64,000 nt of DNA from Nesterenkonia sphaerica (lineage in GTDB: Bacteria > Actinomycetota > Actinomycetes > Actinomycetales > Micrococcaceae). Shown in pieces: positions 49,743 to 59,555 of the stretch (its first letter is position 1; each line of letters starts with the position of its first letter). The notes beneath the pieces were generated by a model, which was not told the origin of the DNA, did no database searches, and saw only the letters and a list, made by a program, of their open reading frames with translations. A program made the position numbers and the translations under genes. The DNA is taken from contig NZ_VAWA01000005.1 in the NCBI RefSeq assembly GCF_005771565.1, positions 106,982 to 170,981 of the forward strand, given 5' to 3'.

Positions 49743-51875
49743 ATGACTAATGCCCTACGGGAGGCTGCGCCCGAATCAGTGCTGAACGGGCTGGATGCCG
49801 AGCAGCGGGCCGCCGCCTCCGCGCTGACCGGTCCGCTGTGCATCCTCGCCGGGGCTGGGACCGGCAAGACCCGGGCCATCACGCACCGGATCGCTTACGG
49901 CGTGCGGGCCGGAGTGTATGACCCGCACCGGGTGCTGGCGGTGACCTTCACCGCCCGAGCCGCAGCCGAGATGCGCTCCCGTCTGGCGGCCCTTGGTGCC
50001 CCCGGGGTCCAGGCGCGGACGTTTCACGCGGCCGCGCTGCGCCAACTGCAGTACTTCTGGCCCGTGGCCATCGGCGGAAGCCTGCCGCAGATCCTGGACT
50101 ACAAGATCAAACTGCTGGCAGAGGCCGGCAAGCGGCTGCGCATGACTACCGACCGGGCCGGGCTGCGTGACTTCGCCTCCGAGATTGAATGGGCCAAAGC
50201 CTCCACCCTGACACCTGAGGGTTATCTCGCCCACGCTGGGCAGCGGGAGGCCCCCGCGGGGGTTGACCACCAGGCCTTCGCCCGGCTCTATCAGGCCTAT
50301 GAGGACCTCAAGGAGGACCGTCACCTGATGGACTTCGAAGATGTGCTGCTGTTCACCGTCGGCATGCTCGAATCGGACGAGCGGGTCGCTGCTCAGGTCA
50401 GGCAGCAGTACCGCCATTTCATCGTCGACGAGTACCAGGACGTCTCACCCCTGCAGCAGCGCCTGCTGGACCTCTGGCTGGGCGGACGCGAGGAGCTGTG
50501 CGTGGTCGGAGACGCCGCCCAGACCATCTATTCCTTCACCGGGGCCACCCCGGAGTACCTGCTGAACTTCCGGCGTCGTTATCCGCAGGCGCAGGTGGTG
50601 AAGCTGGTCCGTGATTACCGCTCCACTCCGGAGGTGGTGAAGCTGGCCAACACTCTTCTGGCCGATCGCCGCCCCGGGGGAGATGCGCCGTGGTCACCAC
50701 CGCTGCAACTGATCTCCCAGAGGCAGGGCGGTCCCCGTCCCGAGCTGACAGAGCTGGCCGACGACGACGCCGAAGCCGCCTGGGTGGCGGAGAAAGTCTC
50801 CGAGGCAGCCGAGGCGGGGACGCCGCTGAGTGAGATCGCGGTGCTCTACCGGACTAACGGGCAGGCCCAGGCACTGGAACAGGCGCTTGCCACCGCTGGC
50901 CTCTCCTATCAGCTGCGCGGCTCGGAACGGTTCTTCTCCCGCCCGGAGGTCAGGGAAGGCATCGCTGCTCTGCGAACGAGTTCACTGGTCGCGGATGACT
51001 CTGCCGACTCTGTGCCGGAGGCAGTTCGCGGGGTGCTCTCCTCGATCGGTTGGACCGCTCAGGCGCCGCCCTCCGCCGGTGCTGTGCGAGAGCGGTGGGA
51101 ATCCCTGGCAGCGCTGGTGGGTTTGGCTGAGCGGCTGGCCCAAGAGCGCCCGGATCTGACCCTGAGGCTGTTCCTGGCTGAACTCGACGAACGTTCCGCT
51201 GCGCAGCACGCGCCCACCGTGGAGGGGGTGACGCTGGCCTCTCTGCACTCCGCCAAAGGGCTTGAATGGGAAGCGGTCTTCCTGATCGGACTCTGCGAAG
51301 GGCTGATGCCCATCACTTTTGCGCAGTCTCAGCGGGAACTCGACGAGGAGCGGCGGCTGCTCTACGTGGGCATCACCCGGGCAAAGACCCGGCTGTACCT
51401 GTCCTCGGCAGCCGCGCGGCACCCCGGCGGGCGCGGCCGGCGCAAGAGCTCCAGGTTCTTGATTCCGCTGCGCAAAGAACTCGGCTTGGAGCAGACGACG
51501 CGACGGATCGCCCCCGGGGGTGGGAAACTGAGCCCCAACGCCGCAGCCCGGAGCCGCAAAGCAGCAGTCTGCGCCGGGTGCGGAGAGGTGCTGACGGTGG
51601 GAACACAGATTTCCAGGCGCCGGTGCGCGGACTGCCCACCCCGCTACGACGAACAGCTCTTCGAACATCTGCGCGCGTGGCGGAGGGGTTACGCCAAGGA
51701 GCTGGACACGCGTGCCTTCATGGTCTTCTCCGACTCGACGTTGGAGCACCTGGCAGAGCACAAGCCGCTCTCAGACCCCGAGCTGCTGAAGATCCCGGGG
51801 ATCGGCGAGCGCAAACTGGAACTTCACGGGGAGCGTCTCAAAGCGGCCATCGAGGAGTTTGGTCGCACGGATTAG
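49743..51875 (+). CDS. uvrD2: ATP-dependent DNA helicase UvrD2
   Basis: 710 residues from ATG 49743. Helicase motifs CILAGAGTGKTRAITHRI, VTFTARAAAEMRSRL, FIVDEYQDVSPLQQRL, GDAAQTIYSFTGA, VTLASLHSAKGLEWEAVFL and LYVGITRAKTRLYLS. A tetracysteine module (CAGCGEVL...RRRCADC) and a C-terminal HRDC domain (MVFSDSTLEHLAEHKPLSDPELLKIPGIGERKLELHG region) match mycobacterial UvrD2. It acts in DNA repair. Divergent from the kinase gene. Confidence 0.93.
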   Translation: MTNALREAAPESVLNGLDAEQRAAASALTGPLCILAGAGTGKTRAITHRIAYGVRAGVYDPHRVLAVTFTARAAAEMRSRLAALGAPGVQARTFHAAALRQLQYFWPVAIGGSLPQILDYKIKLLAEAGKRLRMTTDRAGLRDFASEIEWAKASTLTPEGYLAHAGQREAPAGVDHQAFARLYQAYEDLKEDRHLMDFEDVLLFTVGMLESDERVAAQVRQQYRHFIVDEYQDVSPLQQRLLDLWLGGREELCVVGDAAQTIYSFTGATPEYLLNFRRRYPQAQVVKLVRDYRSTPEVVKLANTLLADRRPGGDAPWSPPLQLISQRQGGPRPELTELADDDAEAAWVAEKVSEAAEAGTPLSEIAVLYRTNGQAQALEQALATAGLSYQLRGSERFFSRPEVREGIAALRTSSLVADDSADSVPEAVRGVLSSIGWTAQAPPSAGAVRERWESLAALVGLAERLAQERPDLTLRLFLAELDERSAAQHAPTVEGVTLASLHSAKGLEWEAVFLIGLCEGLMPITFAQSQRELDEERRLLYVGITRAKTRLYLSSAAARHPGGRGRRKSSRFLIPLRKELGLEQTTRRIAPGGGKLSPNAAARSRKAAVCAGCGEVLTVGTQISRRRCADCPPRYDEQLFEHLRAWRRGYAKELDTRAFMVFSDSTLEHLAEHKPLSDPELLKIPGIGERKLELHGERLKAAIEEFGRTD

Positions 51876-51877
51876 CG

Positions 51878-52408
51878 TCACGCCTGCTGGTCCGCCCAGG
51901 TGACGCCAGCAAGAAACGCGTCAGCCTCCCGAGTGCGCGGATAACGGTCCACCAGCGCTTGGAACCCCGGTCCATGATCGGGCTCAATCAGATGAGCCAG
52001 CTCGTGAACCAGCACTGCGTCGACCACCCATCCCGGCATGCCGCGCAAGCGGGCGGAGAGCCGTATATCCCCGGTGGTGGAGGTGGTGGAGCCCCATCGT
52101 TTCAGCTGCCGCTGTGACCAGGTCACCGAGGCCGGTCTCACCGTCTCCGTAAAATACTCGCCGGCAAGTTCCTGAGCCCGGGTGAGCAGGGCCTCATCGC
52201 TGCGTCCGGCGCGCGCGGCCCGGCTGGCCAGCCGCTCCCGGAAAGCACGGGCGTGCTTTTCGACGTCTCTGCGCGGAAGGCGCATCGGCACACGCAGCCT
52301 CAGGGCGCCGTGTGAGATATCGGCGCTCACCGTGCGTCGACGCTTCGTGGAGCGAATCACCACCACATCTTCGCCATCAACCTGGATCCGGGACTGCTGC
52401 TGTGCCAT
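51878..52408 (-). CDS. YgjP-like (WLM/M48-type) metallopeptidase
   Basis: 176 residues. VVRSTKRRRTVSADI-like N-terminus, R-L-S-RLRGMPGWVVDAVLVHELAHL with HELxH and a downstream EPDHGPGF are typical of YgjP-family zinc-dependent proteins. It is convergent with uvrD2, 2 bp between stops. Confidence 0.85.
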   Translation of the reverse strand: MAQQQSRIQVDGEDVVVIRSTKRRRTVSADISHGALRLRVPMRLPRRDVEKHARAFRERLASRAARAGRSDEALLTRAQELAGEYFTETVRPASVTWSQRQLKRWGSTTSTTGDIRLSARLRGMPGWVVDAVLVHELAHLIEPDHGPGFQALVDRYPRTREADAFLAGVTWADQQA

Positions 52409-52489
52409 CGGAGGTCAGTGTACGCCGCGCACCTGCTGCGCACTGTGGAAAACTCATTCTGCCGAAGGCTGATCAAGAGATAATGAACG

Positions 52490-53206
52490 GTGTCAAAAGA
52501 CTTCAAACCTGAGGCGCGTGTCATGAGTACTGCCCCTGAGCTGGAGAGCTGGGCCCCGGCTGCCGTCTGTCAGGCCAGGCGCCGGCTCGCCGTGGTGGTG
52601 GTCGAAGGGCTCTGCCCTGCAGGGCTGCAGATTGCACAACATCTGATCAGAAGCAGAATCGGCACCCTGGTGCTGCGTGATGACCAGCCGGTCACACGTG
52701 AAGACACCGGATTGCGATCCATGGACGCCGGGCGACGCCGGGCCGAGGCCGCCGCCGGGCTGCTCGGCGGGGCATCGGGGGAGACGGCTGTCATCGAAGC
52801 CCCGCCGGAATCCTCAATACGCGGCGCAGATCTACACCTGCTGGTGGGGCAGCGTCGAGCATCAGACGCCATGCTCAGCCGCAGGCTCGAAGAGTCACCG
52901 GTGCTGCTTCCGGTCTCGGTCACCACTGCGGGCTGGCGAATCGGGCCCCTGCTGCACCAGGCATCCCTGGTGTGCAGTCACTGCATGGGAATCAGCCCGT
53001 TCAACCAGCAGCAGACACCCGCCGCAGACGCGGATATCACTGTGCTGCAGGCCGCTGCCGCCGCGGTGGCAGCGCAGCAGGTCGTCATACTGATTAATGG
53101 TCTCACCCCCGGGGTCCTGAGGGGCGCGGGGCTCATGGCGGAGGCGGCAACCGGACGCATCAAGACTATCCAGCATGATCCGCGACGGGAGTGCGTGTGT
53201 GGGTAA
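52490..53206 (+). CDS. ThiF/E1-like Rossmann-fold protein with Cys4 site (Rv3196-like)
   Basis: 238 residues from GTG 52490. A Rossmann segment (RLAVVVVEGLCPAGLQIAQHLIRSRIGTLVLRDDQPV), then a mid domain and paired cysteines CSHC (~164) and CVC at the extreme C-terminus, the likely zinc site of ThiF/MoeB-type activating enzymes. The ATP-loop GxGxxG is replaced by VEGLCPAG, so adenylation is doubtful. A GATAAT hexamer 7 nt upstream suggests a leaderless transcript. Position matches Rv3196 in mycobacteria. Confidence 0.55.
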   Translation: MSKDFKPEARVMSTAPELESWAPAAVCQARRRLAVVVVEGLCPAGLQIAQHLIRSRIGTLVLRDDQPVTREDTGLRSMDAGRRRAEAAAGLLGGASGETAVIEAPPESSIRGADLHLLVGQRRASDAMLSRRLEESPVLLPVSVTTAGWRIGPLLHQASLVCSHCMGISPFNQQQTPAADADITVLQAAAAAVAAQQVVILINGLTPGVLRGAGLMAEAATGRIKTIQHDPRRECVCG

Positions 53207-53329
53207 GGCGCGCGGGCTGGCCGCGGGGCAGGTGGCGAACGGGCTGTGAGCGAACGAAGACGGCATCGGCCAGGCACCAGCGATACCCTTTAGACTCACG
53301 CTTTGTCTCAACTGGAGCAGGAGCCAGCG

Positions 53330-54850
53330 ATGTCTGATCAGCCCGACGACAACGAGCGCCGCGAGCCCAACGAAGAAGAGTTTCTCCGCAAGCTCTTCGG
53401 CGAGGCCTTCGGTGACAAGTCCAGCGACGGTGAGGAGGACTCACCCAAGAGTGCCTCCGGCCCGTCAATGGGCTTTACCGGAACCCCCGGGGCAGGGCAA
53501 CAGTCCGGATCCGCCAGCGGCTTCCCCGGATTCCCTCCCGGCTTCGACCCCTCCCAACTGCCCCCGGGCTTCGGCGATCCTCAGATGATGCAGCAGATCA
53601 TGGGCCAGGTGCAGGCGATGTTCTCCGCCATGCAGAACCAGGGTGAGCAGACGGTGAATTGGGAACTGACCAAGAACGCCGCGGTGACCGCACTGGGGGA
53701 GGACGACGCCGCCGTCACCCCGGTGGAGAGCAAGCAGGTCGACGACGCACTCCGGCTGGCCGAAATGTGGCTCAATGAAGCGACAAGCTTTGAAGCCCTC
53801 GGCGCCATCGGCCGGGGACTGAGCCGCAAACAATGGATCGAGCAGACCTTCGCCTCCTGGCAGCGGCTGACCGAACCGGTGGCCGAGTCAGTGGGCCGCG
53901 CCATGGGGCAAGTGGTGCGCCAGCAGCTTGAGGATGGCGAGGGCCTCAACCTCCCCGAAGAGATGAAGGGCATGCTGCCGCCTGATGCGGCCGGTCAGGT
54001 GGCCAGCATGATGGAACGCATGGGCGGTGTCGCCTTCGGTGCGCAGATCGGCCAGGCCATCGGCGAACTCGCCGGTGAGGTGCATTCCGGCTCGGACATC
54101 GGCTTGCCGCTGGCAGGGAAAGCGATGGCCCTCGTGCCCGGCAACATCAAGAGTTTCGGCAAGGGTCTGCAGGTGGAGGATGAGGAAGTCCTGCTGTACC
54201 TCGCGCTGCGGGAAGCTGCCCGGATGCGCCTCTTCGTCCGAGCGCCCTGGCTGGAGGACGATCTCTTCAACGCAGTGGCCCAGTACGCGGCCGGAATCCA
54301 CATCAACATGGAGCGGGTCGAGGAGGCGGCCAGCCAGATCGACCCCTCGAATCCTCAGGAGATGGAGGACCTGTTCGGCGAAGGGCTGTTCCAGGCGGAC
54401 CGCACTCCTATGCAGGAAGCTGCCCTGACCCGCATCGAGACCACCCTGGCGCTTGTCGAAGGGTGGGTGGACGACGTCGTGGCTGAGGCCGGTGCCCACC
54501 TGCCATCACTGGCCAAGCTGCGCGAGACCATGAACCGGCGCCGAGCCACCGGAGGGCCGGCTGAGGCCGCCTTTGCTGCCCTGGTGGGCCTGGAGCTGCG
54601 TCCGCGGCGCCTGCGCGATGCCGCTGCGTTGTGGGCCCACCTGCGCCAGCAGGATGGCGTCGAGGGACGCGATGAGGTCTGGGCCCATCCAGACCTGCAG
54701 CCCGATGAGGCCGATCTGGACGACCCAGCTGGCTTCCACCGCCGGCGCGCCGAGCGCCAGGCGGAGGCGGCGAAGATCGACGACGAGCTCAAGAAGCTGC
54801 TCGACGGCGGGTACGACGGCCCGGGCACCCCTGCCGGAGACCAGGGGTGA
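53330..54850 (+). CDS. DUF2342 putative zinc-dependent metalloprotease/hydrolase (Rv3195-like)
   Basis: 506 residues from ATG 53330, with GGAGCAGGAG upstream. A Pro/Gly-rich N-terminus with PSQLPPGFGDPQMMQQIMGQ precedes the family core (GALGRGLSRKQW-like; AFGAQIGQAIGELAGEVHSGSDIGLPL). The segment LALREAARMRLFVRAPWL is where family members are expected to carry REAAH-type residues; here the His is Arg, and no HExxH is present. So catalytic activity is not supported by the sequence. The stop overlaps the next GTG. Confidence 0.75.
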   Translation: MSDQPDDNERREPNEEEFLRKLFGEAFGDKSSDGEEDSPKSASGPSMGFTGTPGAGQQSGSASGFPGFPPGFDPSQLPPGFGDPQMMQQIMGQVQAMFSAMQNQGEQTVNWELTKNAAVTALGEDDAAVTPVESKQVDDALRLAEMWLNEATSFEALGAIGRGLSRKQWIEQTFASWQRLTEPVAESVGRAMGQVVRQQLEDGEGLNLPEEMKGMLPPDAAGQVASMMERMGGVAFGAQIGQAIGELAGEVHSGSDIGLPLAGKAMALVPGNIKSFGKGLQVEDEEVLLYLALREAARMRLFVRAPWLEDDLFNAVAQYAAGIHINMERVEEAASQIDPSNPQEMEDLFGEGLFQADRTPMQEAALTRIETTLALVEGWVDDVVAEAGAHLPSLAKLRETMNRRRATGGPAEAAFAALVGLELRPRRLRDAAALWAHLRQQDGVEGRDEVWAHPDLQPDEADLDDPAGFHRRRAERQAEAAKIDDELKKLLDGGYDGPGTPAGDQG

Positions 54851-55908
54851 CTCTTCGCAAGTCAGTCCAACGGTTCACCGGGGCCGGCGCGCTGCTCGCT
54901 GGCTTGGGCGCGCTGGCGCTCCCCAGCGCCTATCTGCTGGAGTCACCGGGTCCCATCTTCGATACCCTCTCCGACATCGACGACCAGCCGATCATCACCG
55001 TCGACGGGGCGGAAACCTACGACACCGAGGGAAGTTTGGCGCTGACCACCGTCTATGTCAACGGTGCTCCCACCTCCACGGTGCGGGTTCCCGACGCCAT
55101 CCGAGGGTGGCTCGCCCCCAGCGTTGATTTGACTCCCCAGGAGTTGATCTACCCCTCCGGGACCACCGAGGAGGAAGTCCGCCAGCGCAATACCGCGGCG
55201 ATGGCCTCCTCGCAGGAACTGGCCCTCGCGGCGGCACTGGAGCACCTGGGGGTGGACTATGCGGTGGAACTGTCCATCATGGACTTCACCGAAGAGGCTG
55301 TGGCGGCGGGGACTCATGAGTCGTTGGCGGCCGGGGATATCCTGCTCAGCGCAGGCGGCGAAGAGGTGACCGGTATCGAGGGGCTGCGCCAAGTCGTCAA
55401 CGACGCCGCCGGGGAACCGATAGAATTGACCCTGGTTCGGGACGGAGAGCTGATCGAAGTCGAGGCACCCACCTATCAGGAAGCAGATGGGGAATACTAC
55501 GTCGGTATCCTGTTGGGCAGCGAATTCGAATTTCCGGTCCGGGCAGACATTCAGCTCGAAGAGGTTGGAGGGCCCTCGGCTGGGCTGATGTTCACCCTAG
55601 GAATCATCGACACCATGACCGAGGATTCACTGACCGGCGGAGAGGACTGGGCCGGAACCGGAACAGTCGATCCCGACGGGAAGGTAGGAGCCATCGGCGG
55701 CATTGCTCAAAAGGTCGCCGGCGCTCGCAGCCAAGGGGCTGAGCATTTCTTGGCTCCACGTGATAACTGTGATGAGCTGGACGGCAGGCTCCCGAACGGC
55801 CTGGAAGTTTACGGAGTGGACGATGCTGATCAGGCAGTCGAAATCCTGGCAGCGGTCCGAGACGGCGATGAGGACTTTCTTGCGGGGCTCGCGCCCTGCG
55901 GCCGGTGA
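54847..55908 (+). CDS. YlbL-like secreted PDZ/Lon-type serine protease
   Basis: 353 residues. An N-terminal signal/anchor helix (GAGALLAGLGALALPSAYLL), a PDZ domain (ESLAAGDILLSAGGEEVTGIEGLRQVV) and a Lon-like catalytic domain with Ser in GGPSAGLMFTLGI and Lys in GAIGGIAQKVAGARSQGA. It probably degrades envelope proteins. GTG start overlaps the previous stop (GTGA). Orthologous in position to Rv3194c. Confidence 0.9.
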   Translation: MTLRKSVQRFTGAGALLAGLGALALPSAYLLESPGPIFDTLSDIDDQPIITVDGAETYDTEGSLALTTVYVNGAPTSTVRVPDAIRGWLAPSVDLTPQELIYPSGTTEEEVRQRNTAAMASSQELALAAALEHLGVDYAVELSIMDFTEEAVAAGTHESLAAGDILLSAGGEEVTGIEGLRQVVNDAAGEPIELTLVRDGELIEVEAPTYQEADGEYYVGILLGSEFEFPVRADIQLEEVGGPSAGLMFTLGIIDTMTEDSLTGGEDWAGTGTVDPDGKVGAIGGIAQKVAGARSQGAEHFLAPRDNCDELDGRLPNGLEVYGVDDADQAVEILAAVRDGDEDFLAGLAPCGR

Positions 55909-55921
55909 GATCCCGGCACAC

Positions 55922-55948
55922 TTGCACCTAAAAATGAGTACATATAGA
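55922..55948 (+). promoter_or_regulatory. Possible promoter before UPF0182 gene
   Basis: TTGCAC (55922-55927) and TATAGA (55943-55948) with 15-nt spacing (or TAGAGA at 17). A start point near 55955 would leave a very short leader to TTG 55963. Confidence 0.3.
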
Positions 55949-55962
55949 GATGAGGACAGACG

Positions 55963-58900
55963 TTGAGCTTCTCACAGGGATTCGGCAACTCGAACCCCTT
56001 CTCCGGGGGTATCTTCGGCTCCGGCGCGGGCAACAGTGGCAATCGTGGCGGTGGTGAGGGCTCCGGCGGTGGTCAATCGCAGGGAGGCTCCGGGGGGCGG
56101 CGTCGCCCCTCCGCGCTGATTATCACCATCATCATCATCGCAGCCCTGTTAGGCGCGTTTGTGGCCTTCGCGGGGTTCTACGCAGAGGTGATCTGGTACA
56201 CCCATCTGGGGTACTCCGAGGTGTTCTGGACTGAGTGGATTGCCCGGGCTGCGCTGTTCGCCGTGGCCTTCGTGGTCATGGCTGCGTTGGTGTGGGTCAG
56301 CCTGATTATGGCCTTCCGTAACCGTCCGCTGGGGTTGGAGGGGCAGCTCGGGGAGGCGGTCAACCGCTATCAGTCGACGCTGACCTCTATGCGGCGACTG
56401 CTGATATTCGGCCTGCCGACGCTGATGGGGCTCTTCGCCGGCACCGCAGCTCAGGCCAACTGGCAGCAGGTGATGCTGTTCTTCAATCAGGAGTCCTTTG
56501 GCCAGAGGGACCCAGAGTTCGGTTTGGACTTCAGCTTCTTCATTTTCACCCTGCCGTTCTTGAGCTTCATCAACGGCTTCCTCATCTCAGCGGTTCTCGT
56601 GGCGGGAATCGCCGGTATTCTGTGCCACTACCTGTTCGGTTCCATTCGCATTGAGAGCACCGGCAAGTTCGTGGTGGAGAAGGCTGCCCGCTGGCATGTC
56701 GCCATCGTTGCTGCGCTGTTTGTGTTGCTGCAGGGTGTGAACTGGTGGCTGGGACGCTACGCCACGCTCCAGGACCAAGGTGGCAACTGGGCAGGTGCGC
56801 TCTATACCGACGTCAATGCCGTGATTCCCGCACAGACCATTCTGGCGATCGCCGCGGGTCTGGTAGCGCTGGTGTTCCTGGTCACCGCTATCACTGCTCG
56901 TTGGCGGTTCTCCATCATCGGCACCGCTATGCTCATCGTCACCGCGATCATCGGCACCGGCGTGGTGCCGTTCTTGGTGCAGGAGTATCAGGTGCGGCCC
57001 ACCGAACAGTCGCTTGAGGCGGAGTACATTGAGCGGAATATGGAGCTCACCCGCTTCGCGTACGGCCTCGATGAGCTGAACAAGATCAACTACCGGGCCA
57101 CCCAGCAGGCGGAACCGGGCGCCCTCTCCGGGGACGCTCCCAATATTGAGAACGTCCGTTTGCTGGACCCGAACCTCGTCTCGGCCGCCTACCGCCAGTT
57201 CCAGCAGTTCCGCCAGTACTACACGTTCCCGGACACGCTGAGCTTCGACCGTTACGACATCGACGGGGAGACCTTTGACACGGTCATCGCCGCACGTGAG
57301 GTCAATGCCCCGGAAGGCTCGTGGGTCAACCAGCACCTGGTGTACACCCACGGGTACGGGCTTGTGGCGGCCAATGCGAATACCGTCACTCCCGAGGGTC
57401 GGCCCGACTTCAGCCTGCAGGGCATCCCCACCACGGGTGACCTCGCCAGCGATGAGGACTACGAACCTCGCATCTACTTCGGGGAGTCCACCCCTCAGTA
57501 CTCCATTGTCGGCGCCCCCGAAGGTGCTGCCCCCCGCGAGCTGGACCGTCCCGCGGTGGAACTGACCGACGACGAAGAAGGGGAGGAGGCCGCGGAGAAT
57601 GGCGATGATGGCCAGGACACTCAGTACACCTTCACCGGTGACGGCGGGCCCTCTGTGGGTAACCTGTTCAACCGGCTGATTTACTCGTTGAACTTCCAGT
57701 CCCCGGAGATCTTCCTCTCGGGTGACGTCAACGAAGAGTCACAGATCCTCTACGATCGGCACCCACGCGAACGCGTGGAGAAGGTTGCCCCCTACCTGGA
57801 AGTCGACCAGAACATCTACCCGGCCATCGTCGATGGGCGCGTGAAGTGGATTGTGGAGGGATACACCACCTCCAATGACTTCCCCTACTCCACCCAGCAG
57901 CAGCTGGAGTCCGCCACGCAGGACGCGCTGACGCAGGGCGCTCCGCAGCTGACCGGGCAGGTGAACTACATCCGGAACTCGGTGAAGGCGACTGTGGACG
58001 CCTACGACGGCTCCGTGACGCTCTATGCGTGGGATGACGAGGACCCCATCCTGCAAGCATGGCAGCAGATCTTCCCCTCCTCCTTGGAGCCCTACTCGGA
58101 TATGAGCGCGGAGCTTCTGGATCACGTCCGTTACCCAGAAGACATGTTCCGCATCCAGCGCCAGCTGCTCACCGAGTACCACGTGGATGCCCCGAACGAC
58201 TTCTACGAGGGCAACGATGCGTGGTCGGTCCCCGAGGACCCCACCAGGGAAGGTGGCGATCCTCAGCCGCCGTACTACATGACGCTCCAGATGCCTGAGC
58301 AGGAGGAGCCGAGCTTCTCCTTGACCTCGACCTTCATCCCCGCCACTGAAGCTGACGGGCAGCAGCGCAACGTGCTCTACGGCTTCCTCGCCGCCTCCGG
58401 TGACGCTGGAACCGGTGAGGACGGGGTGAAGAACGAGGATTACGGCAGACTCAGAATGCTTGAGCTTCCACGTGATACTGCGGTGCCCGGTCCGGGTCAG
58501 ACCCAGGCGAACTTCGACTCGAACTCGACGATCGCCTCGCAGCTGAACGTCCTGGAGCTCGGCGGGTCGCAGGTGCTGCGCGGGAACATGATTTCCATGC
58601 CTGCCGGCGGCGGAATTCTCAACGTTCAGCCGGTCTATGTTCAGGCGACCGGAACGGGTGCCGCGTACCCGGCGTTGCGCATGGTGCTGGTTGCCTTCGG
58701 TGAGAATGTCGGTTATGGCGACACTCTCCAGGACGCGCTCGACATGGTCTTCGGCGGAGACGCCGGAGTGGAAGCCGCTGAGGGCGCCGGCGTCGACGCC
58801 GACGAGGTCGAGGAGCTCGTCGACGCAGACCCGGTGGAGGACCCCGAGGGCCTTGTTGAGGAAGAGGACGAGGCGCCTGCCGAAACGGAAGAGGCCACCG

Positions 58901-59109
58901 CCCCGGAGGATGAGGACGAAGACGACGCCCCGGCAGCTGAGGGTGACGAGGAGCGTCTGGAAGAGCTTCGTCAGGAGGCAGCCGAGATATGGGCAGAGCG
59001 CAACGAGGCCTTCGGAGAAGGTGACCTGGCGCGTTTCCGCGAGCTCGACGTGGAGTTCGAGAGCACTCTCGATGAGCTGTTTGAACTCGAAACACAGTTA
59101 GGTGACTAG
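55963..59109 (+). CDS. UPF0182 (COG1615) large membrane protein
   Basis: 1048 residues, TTG start with TGAGGA upstream. A Gly/Ser-rich N-terminus, seven membrane helices (~50-330; first RRPSALIITIIIIAALLGAF), then a long extracytoplasmic domain with the family's PSxGxLFNRLIYSLNF-type and QINYIRNSVKATVDAYDGSV-type motifs. It ends with an acidic coiled region after ~940 (EDEAPAETEEA...). Function unknown; orthologue of Rv3193c. A terminator follows. Confidence 0.92.
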   Translation: MSFSQGFGNSNPFSGGIFGSGAGNSGNRGGGEGSGGGQSQGGSGGRRRPSALIITIIIIAALLGAFVAFAGFYAEVIWYTHLGYSEVFWTEWIARAALFAVAFVVMAALVWVSLIMAFRNRPLGLEGQLGEAVNRYQSTLTSMRRLLIFGLPTLMGLFAGTAAQANWQQVMLFFNQESFGQRDPEFGLDFSFFIFTLPFLSFINGFLISAVLVAGIAGILCHYLFGSIRIESTGKFVVEKAARWHVAIVAALFVLLQGVNWWLGRYATLQDQGGNWAGALYTDVNAVIPAQTILAIAAGLVALVFLVTAITARWRFSIIGTAMLIVTAIIGTGVVPFLVQEYQVRPTEQSLEAEYIERNMELTRFAYGLDELNKINYRATQQAEPGALSGDAPNIENVRLLDPNLVSAAYRQFQQFRQYYTFPDTLSFDRYDIDGETFDTVIAAREVNAPEGSWVNQHLVYTHGYGLVAANANTVTPEGRPDFSLQGIPTTGDLASDEDYEPRIYFGESTPQYSIVGAPEGAAPRELDRPAVELTDDEEGEEAAENGDDGQDTQYTFTGDGGPSVGNLFNRLIYSLNFQSPEIFLSGDVNEESQILYDRHPRERVEKVAPYLEVDQNIYPAIVDGRVKWIVEGYTTSNDFPYSTQQQLESATQDALTQGAPQLTGQVNYIRNSVKATVDAYDGSVTLYAWDDEDPILQAWQQIFPSSLEPYSDMSAELLDHVRYPEDMFRIQRQLLTEYHVDAPNDFYEGNDAWSVPEDPTREGGDPQPPYYMTLQMPEQEEPSFSLTSTFIPATEADGQQRNVLYGFLAASGDAGTGEDGVKNEDYGRLRMLELPRDTAVPGPGQTQANFDSNSTIASQLNVLELGGSQVLRGNMISMPAGGGILNVQPVYVQATGTGAAYPALRMVLVAFGENVGYGDTLQDALDMVFGGDAGVEAAEGAGVDADEVEELVDADPVEDPEGLVEEEDEAPAETEEATAPEDEDEDDAPAAEGDEERLEELRQEAAEIWAERNEAFGEGDLARFRELDVEFESTLDELFELETQLGD

Positions 59110-59127
59110 GCCTGAGGCCAACCACTG

Positions 59128-59174
59128 AATTGGCGGCGGATCCGGGCAGGAACCCCGGGTTCGCCGCCAATTTT
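59128..59174 (+). terminator. Terminator after UPF0182 gene
   Basis: Inverted repeat AATTGGCGGCG / CGCCGCCAATT (11 bp) followed by TTTTG: classic intrinsic terminator. Confidence 0.85.
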
Positions 59175-59228
59175 GTGCCCGCCTAGCCACCATGTAAGAT
59201 AAACAAGTCCCGGAAACGGGAAGCCCAA

Positions 59229-59302
59229 CGCGGGGTGGAGCAGTTCGGTAGCTCGCCGGGCTCATAACCCGGAGGTCGCAAGTTCAAATCTTGCCCCCGC
59301 AA
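59229..59302 (+). tRNA. Initiator tRNA-Met (CAT)
   Basis: A 74-nt cloverleaf: acceptor CGCGGGG / CCCCGCA with the initiator-specific C1-A72 mismatch, anticodon stem/loop with CTCATAA (anticodon CAT) and three G-C pairs GGG/CCC next to the loop, and T-arm GCAAG-TTCAAAT-CTTGC. Discriminator A; CCA is not encoded. These features identify tRNA-fMet rather than elongator Met. Confidence 0.95.
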
Positions 59303-59307
59303 CTGTG

Positions 59308-59350
59308 AAGGGCCGCTGACTAGGAGTTTTCCTGGTTAGCGGCCCTTTTT
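59308..59350 (+). terminator. Terminator after tRNA-fMet
   Basis: Stem AAGGGCCGCT / AGCGGCCCTT (10 bp) ending in a run of five T. Confidence 0.85.
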
Positions 59351-59555
59351 CGAGCCCTAGCTAAATGGGATCTACGGGCTAGTCTACGGTCAACTTTTCA
59401 CGTCTAGTGCTTCTGCGCGGAAACGCACCCCCGGAGTTGCTGGCGCCATGAACGTGATCCGGTTTGATGCCAACACCAGGCCCCTCGTATGTGCCAGGCA
59501 AGGTTTGTTCGAAGAATTCTCAGGACACTTCAGCAGCGAGCCCTTGGGGAGACGA
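59351..59555. other. Non-coding spacer between tRNA terminator and ORFan
   Basis: No supported gene. It contains a short direct repeat TCTACGG at 59371 and 59383 (12-nt period). I found no copy of the tRNA 3' end in the rest of the window, so no attachment site is supported. Confidence 0.5.

Noticed and set aside
55934..55966. Ten-codon upstream ORF overlapping the UPF0182 TTG start
   Set aside because: It lies mostly upstream of the probable transcription start and has no ribosome-binding site of its own.
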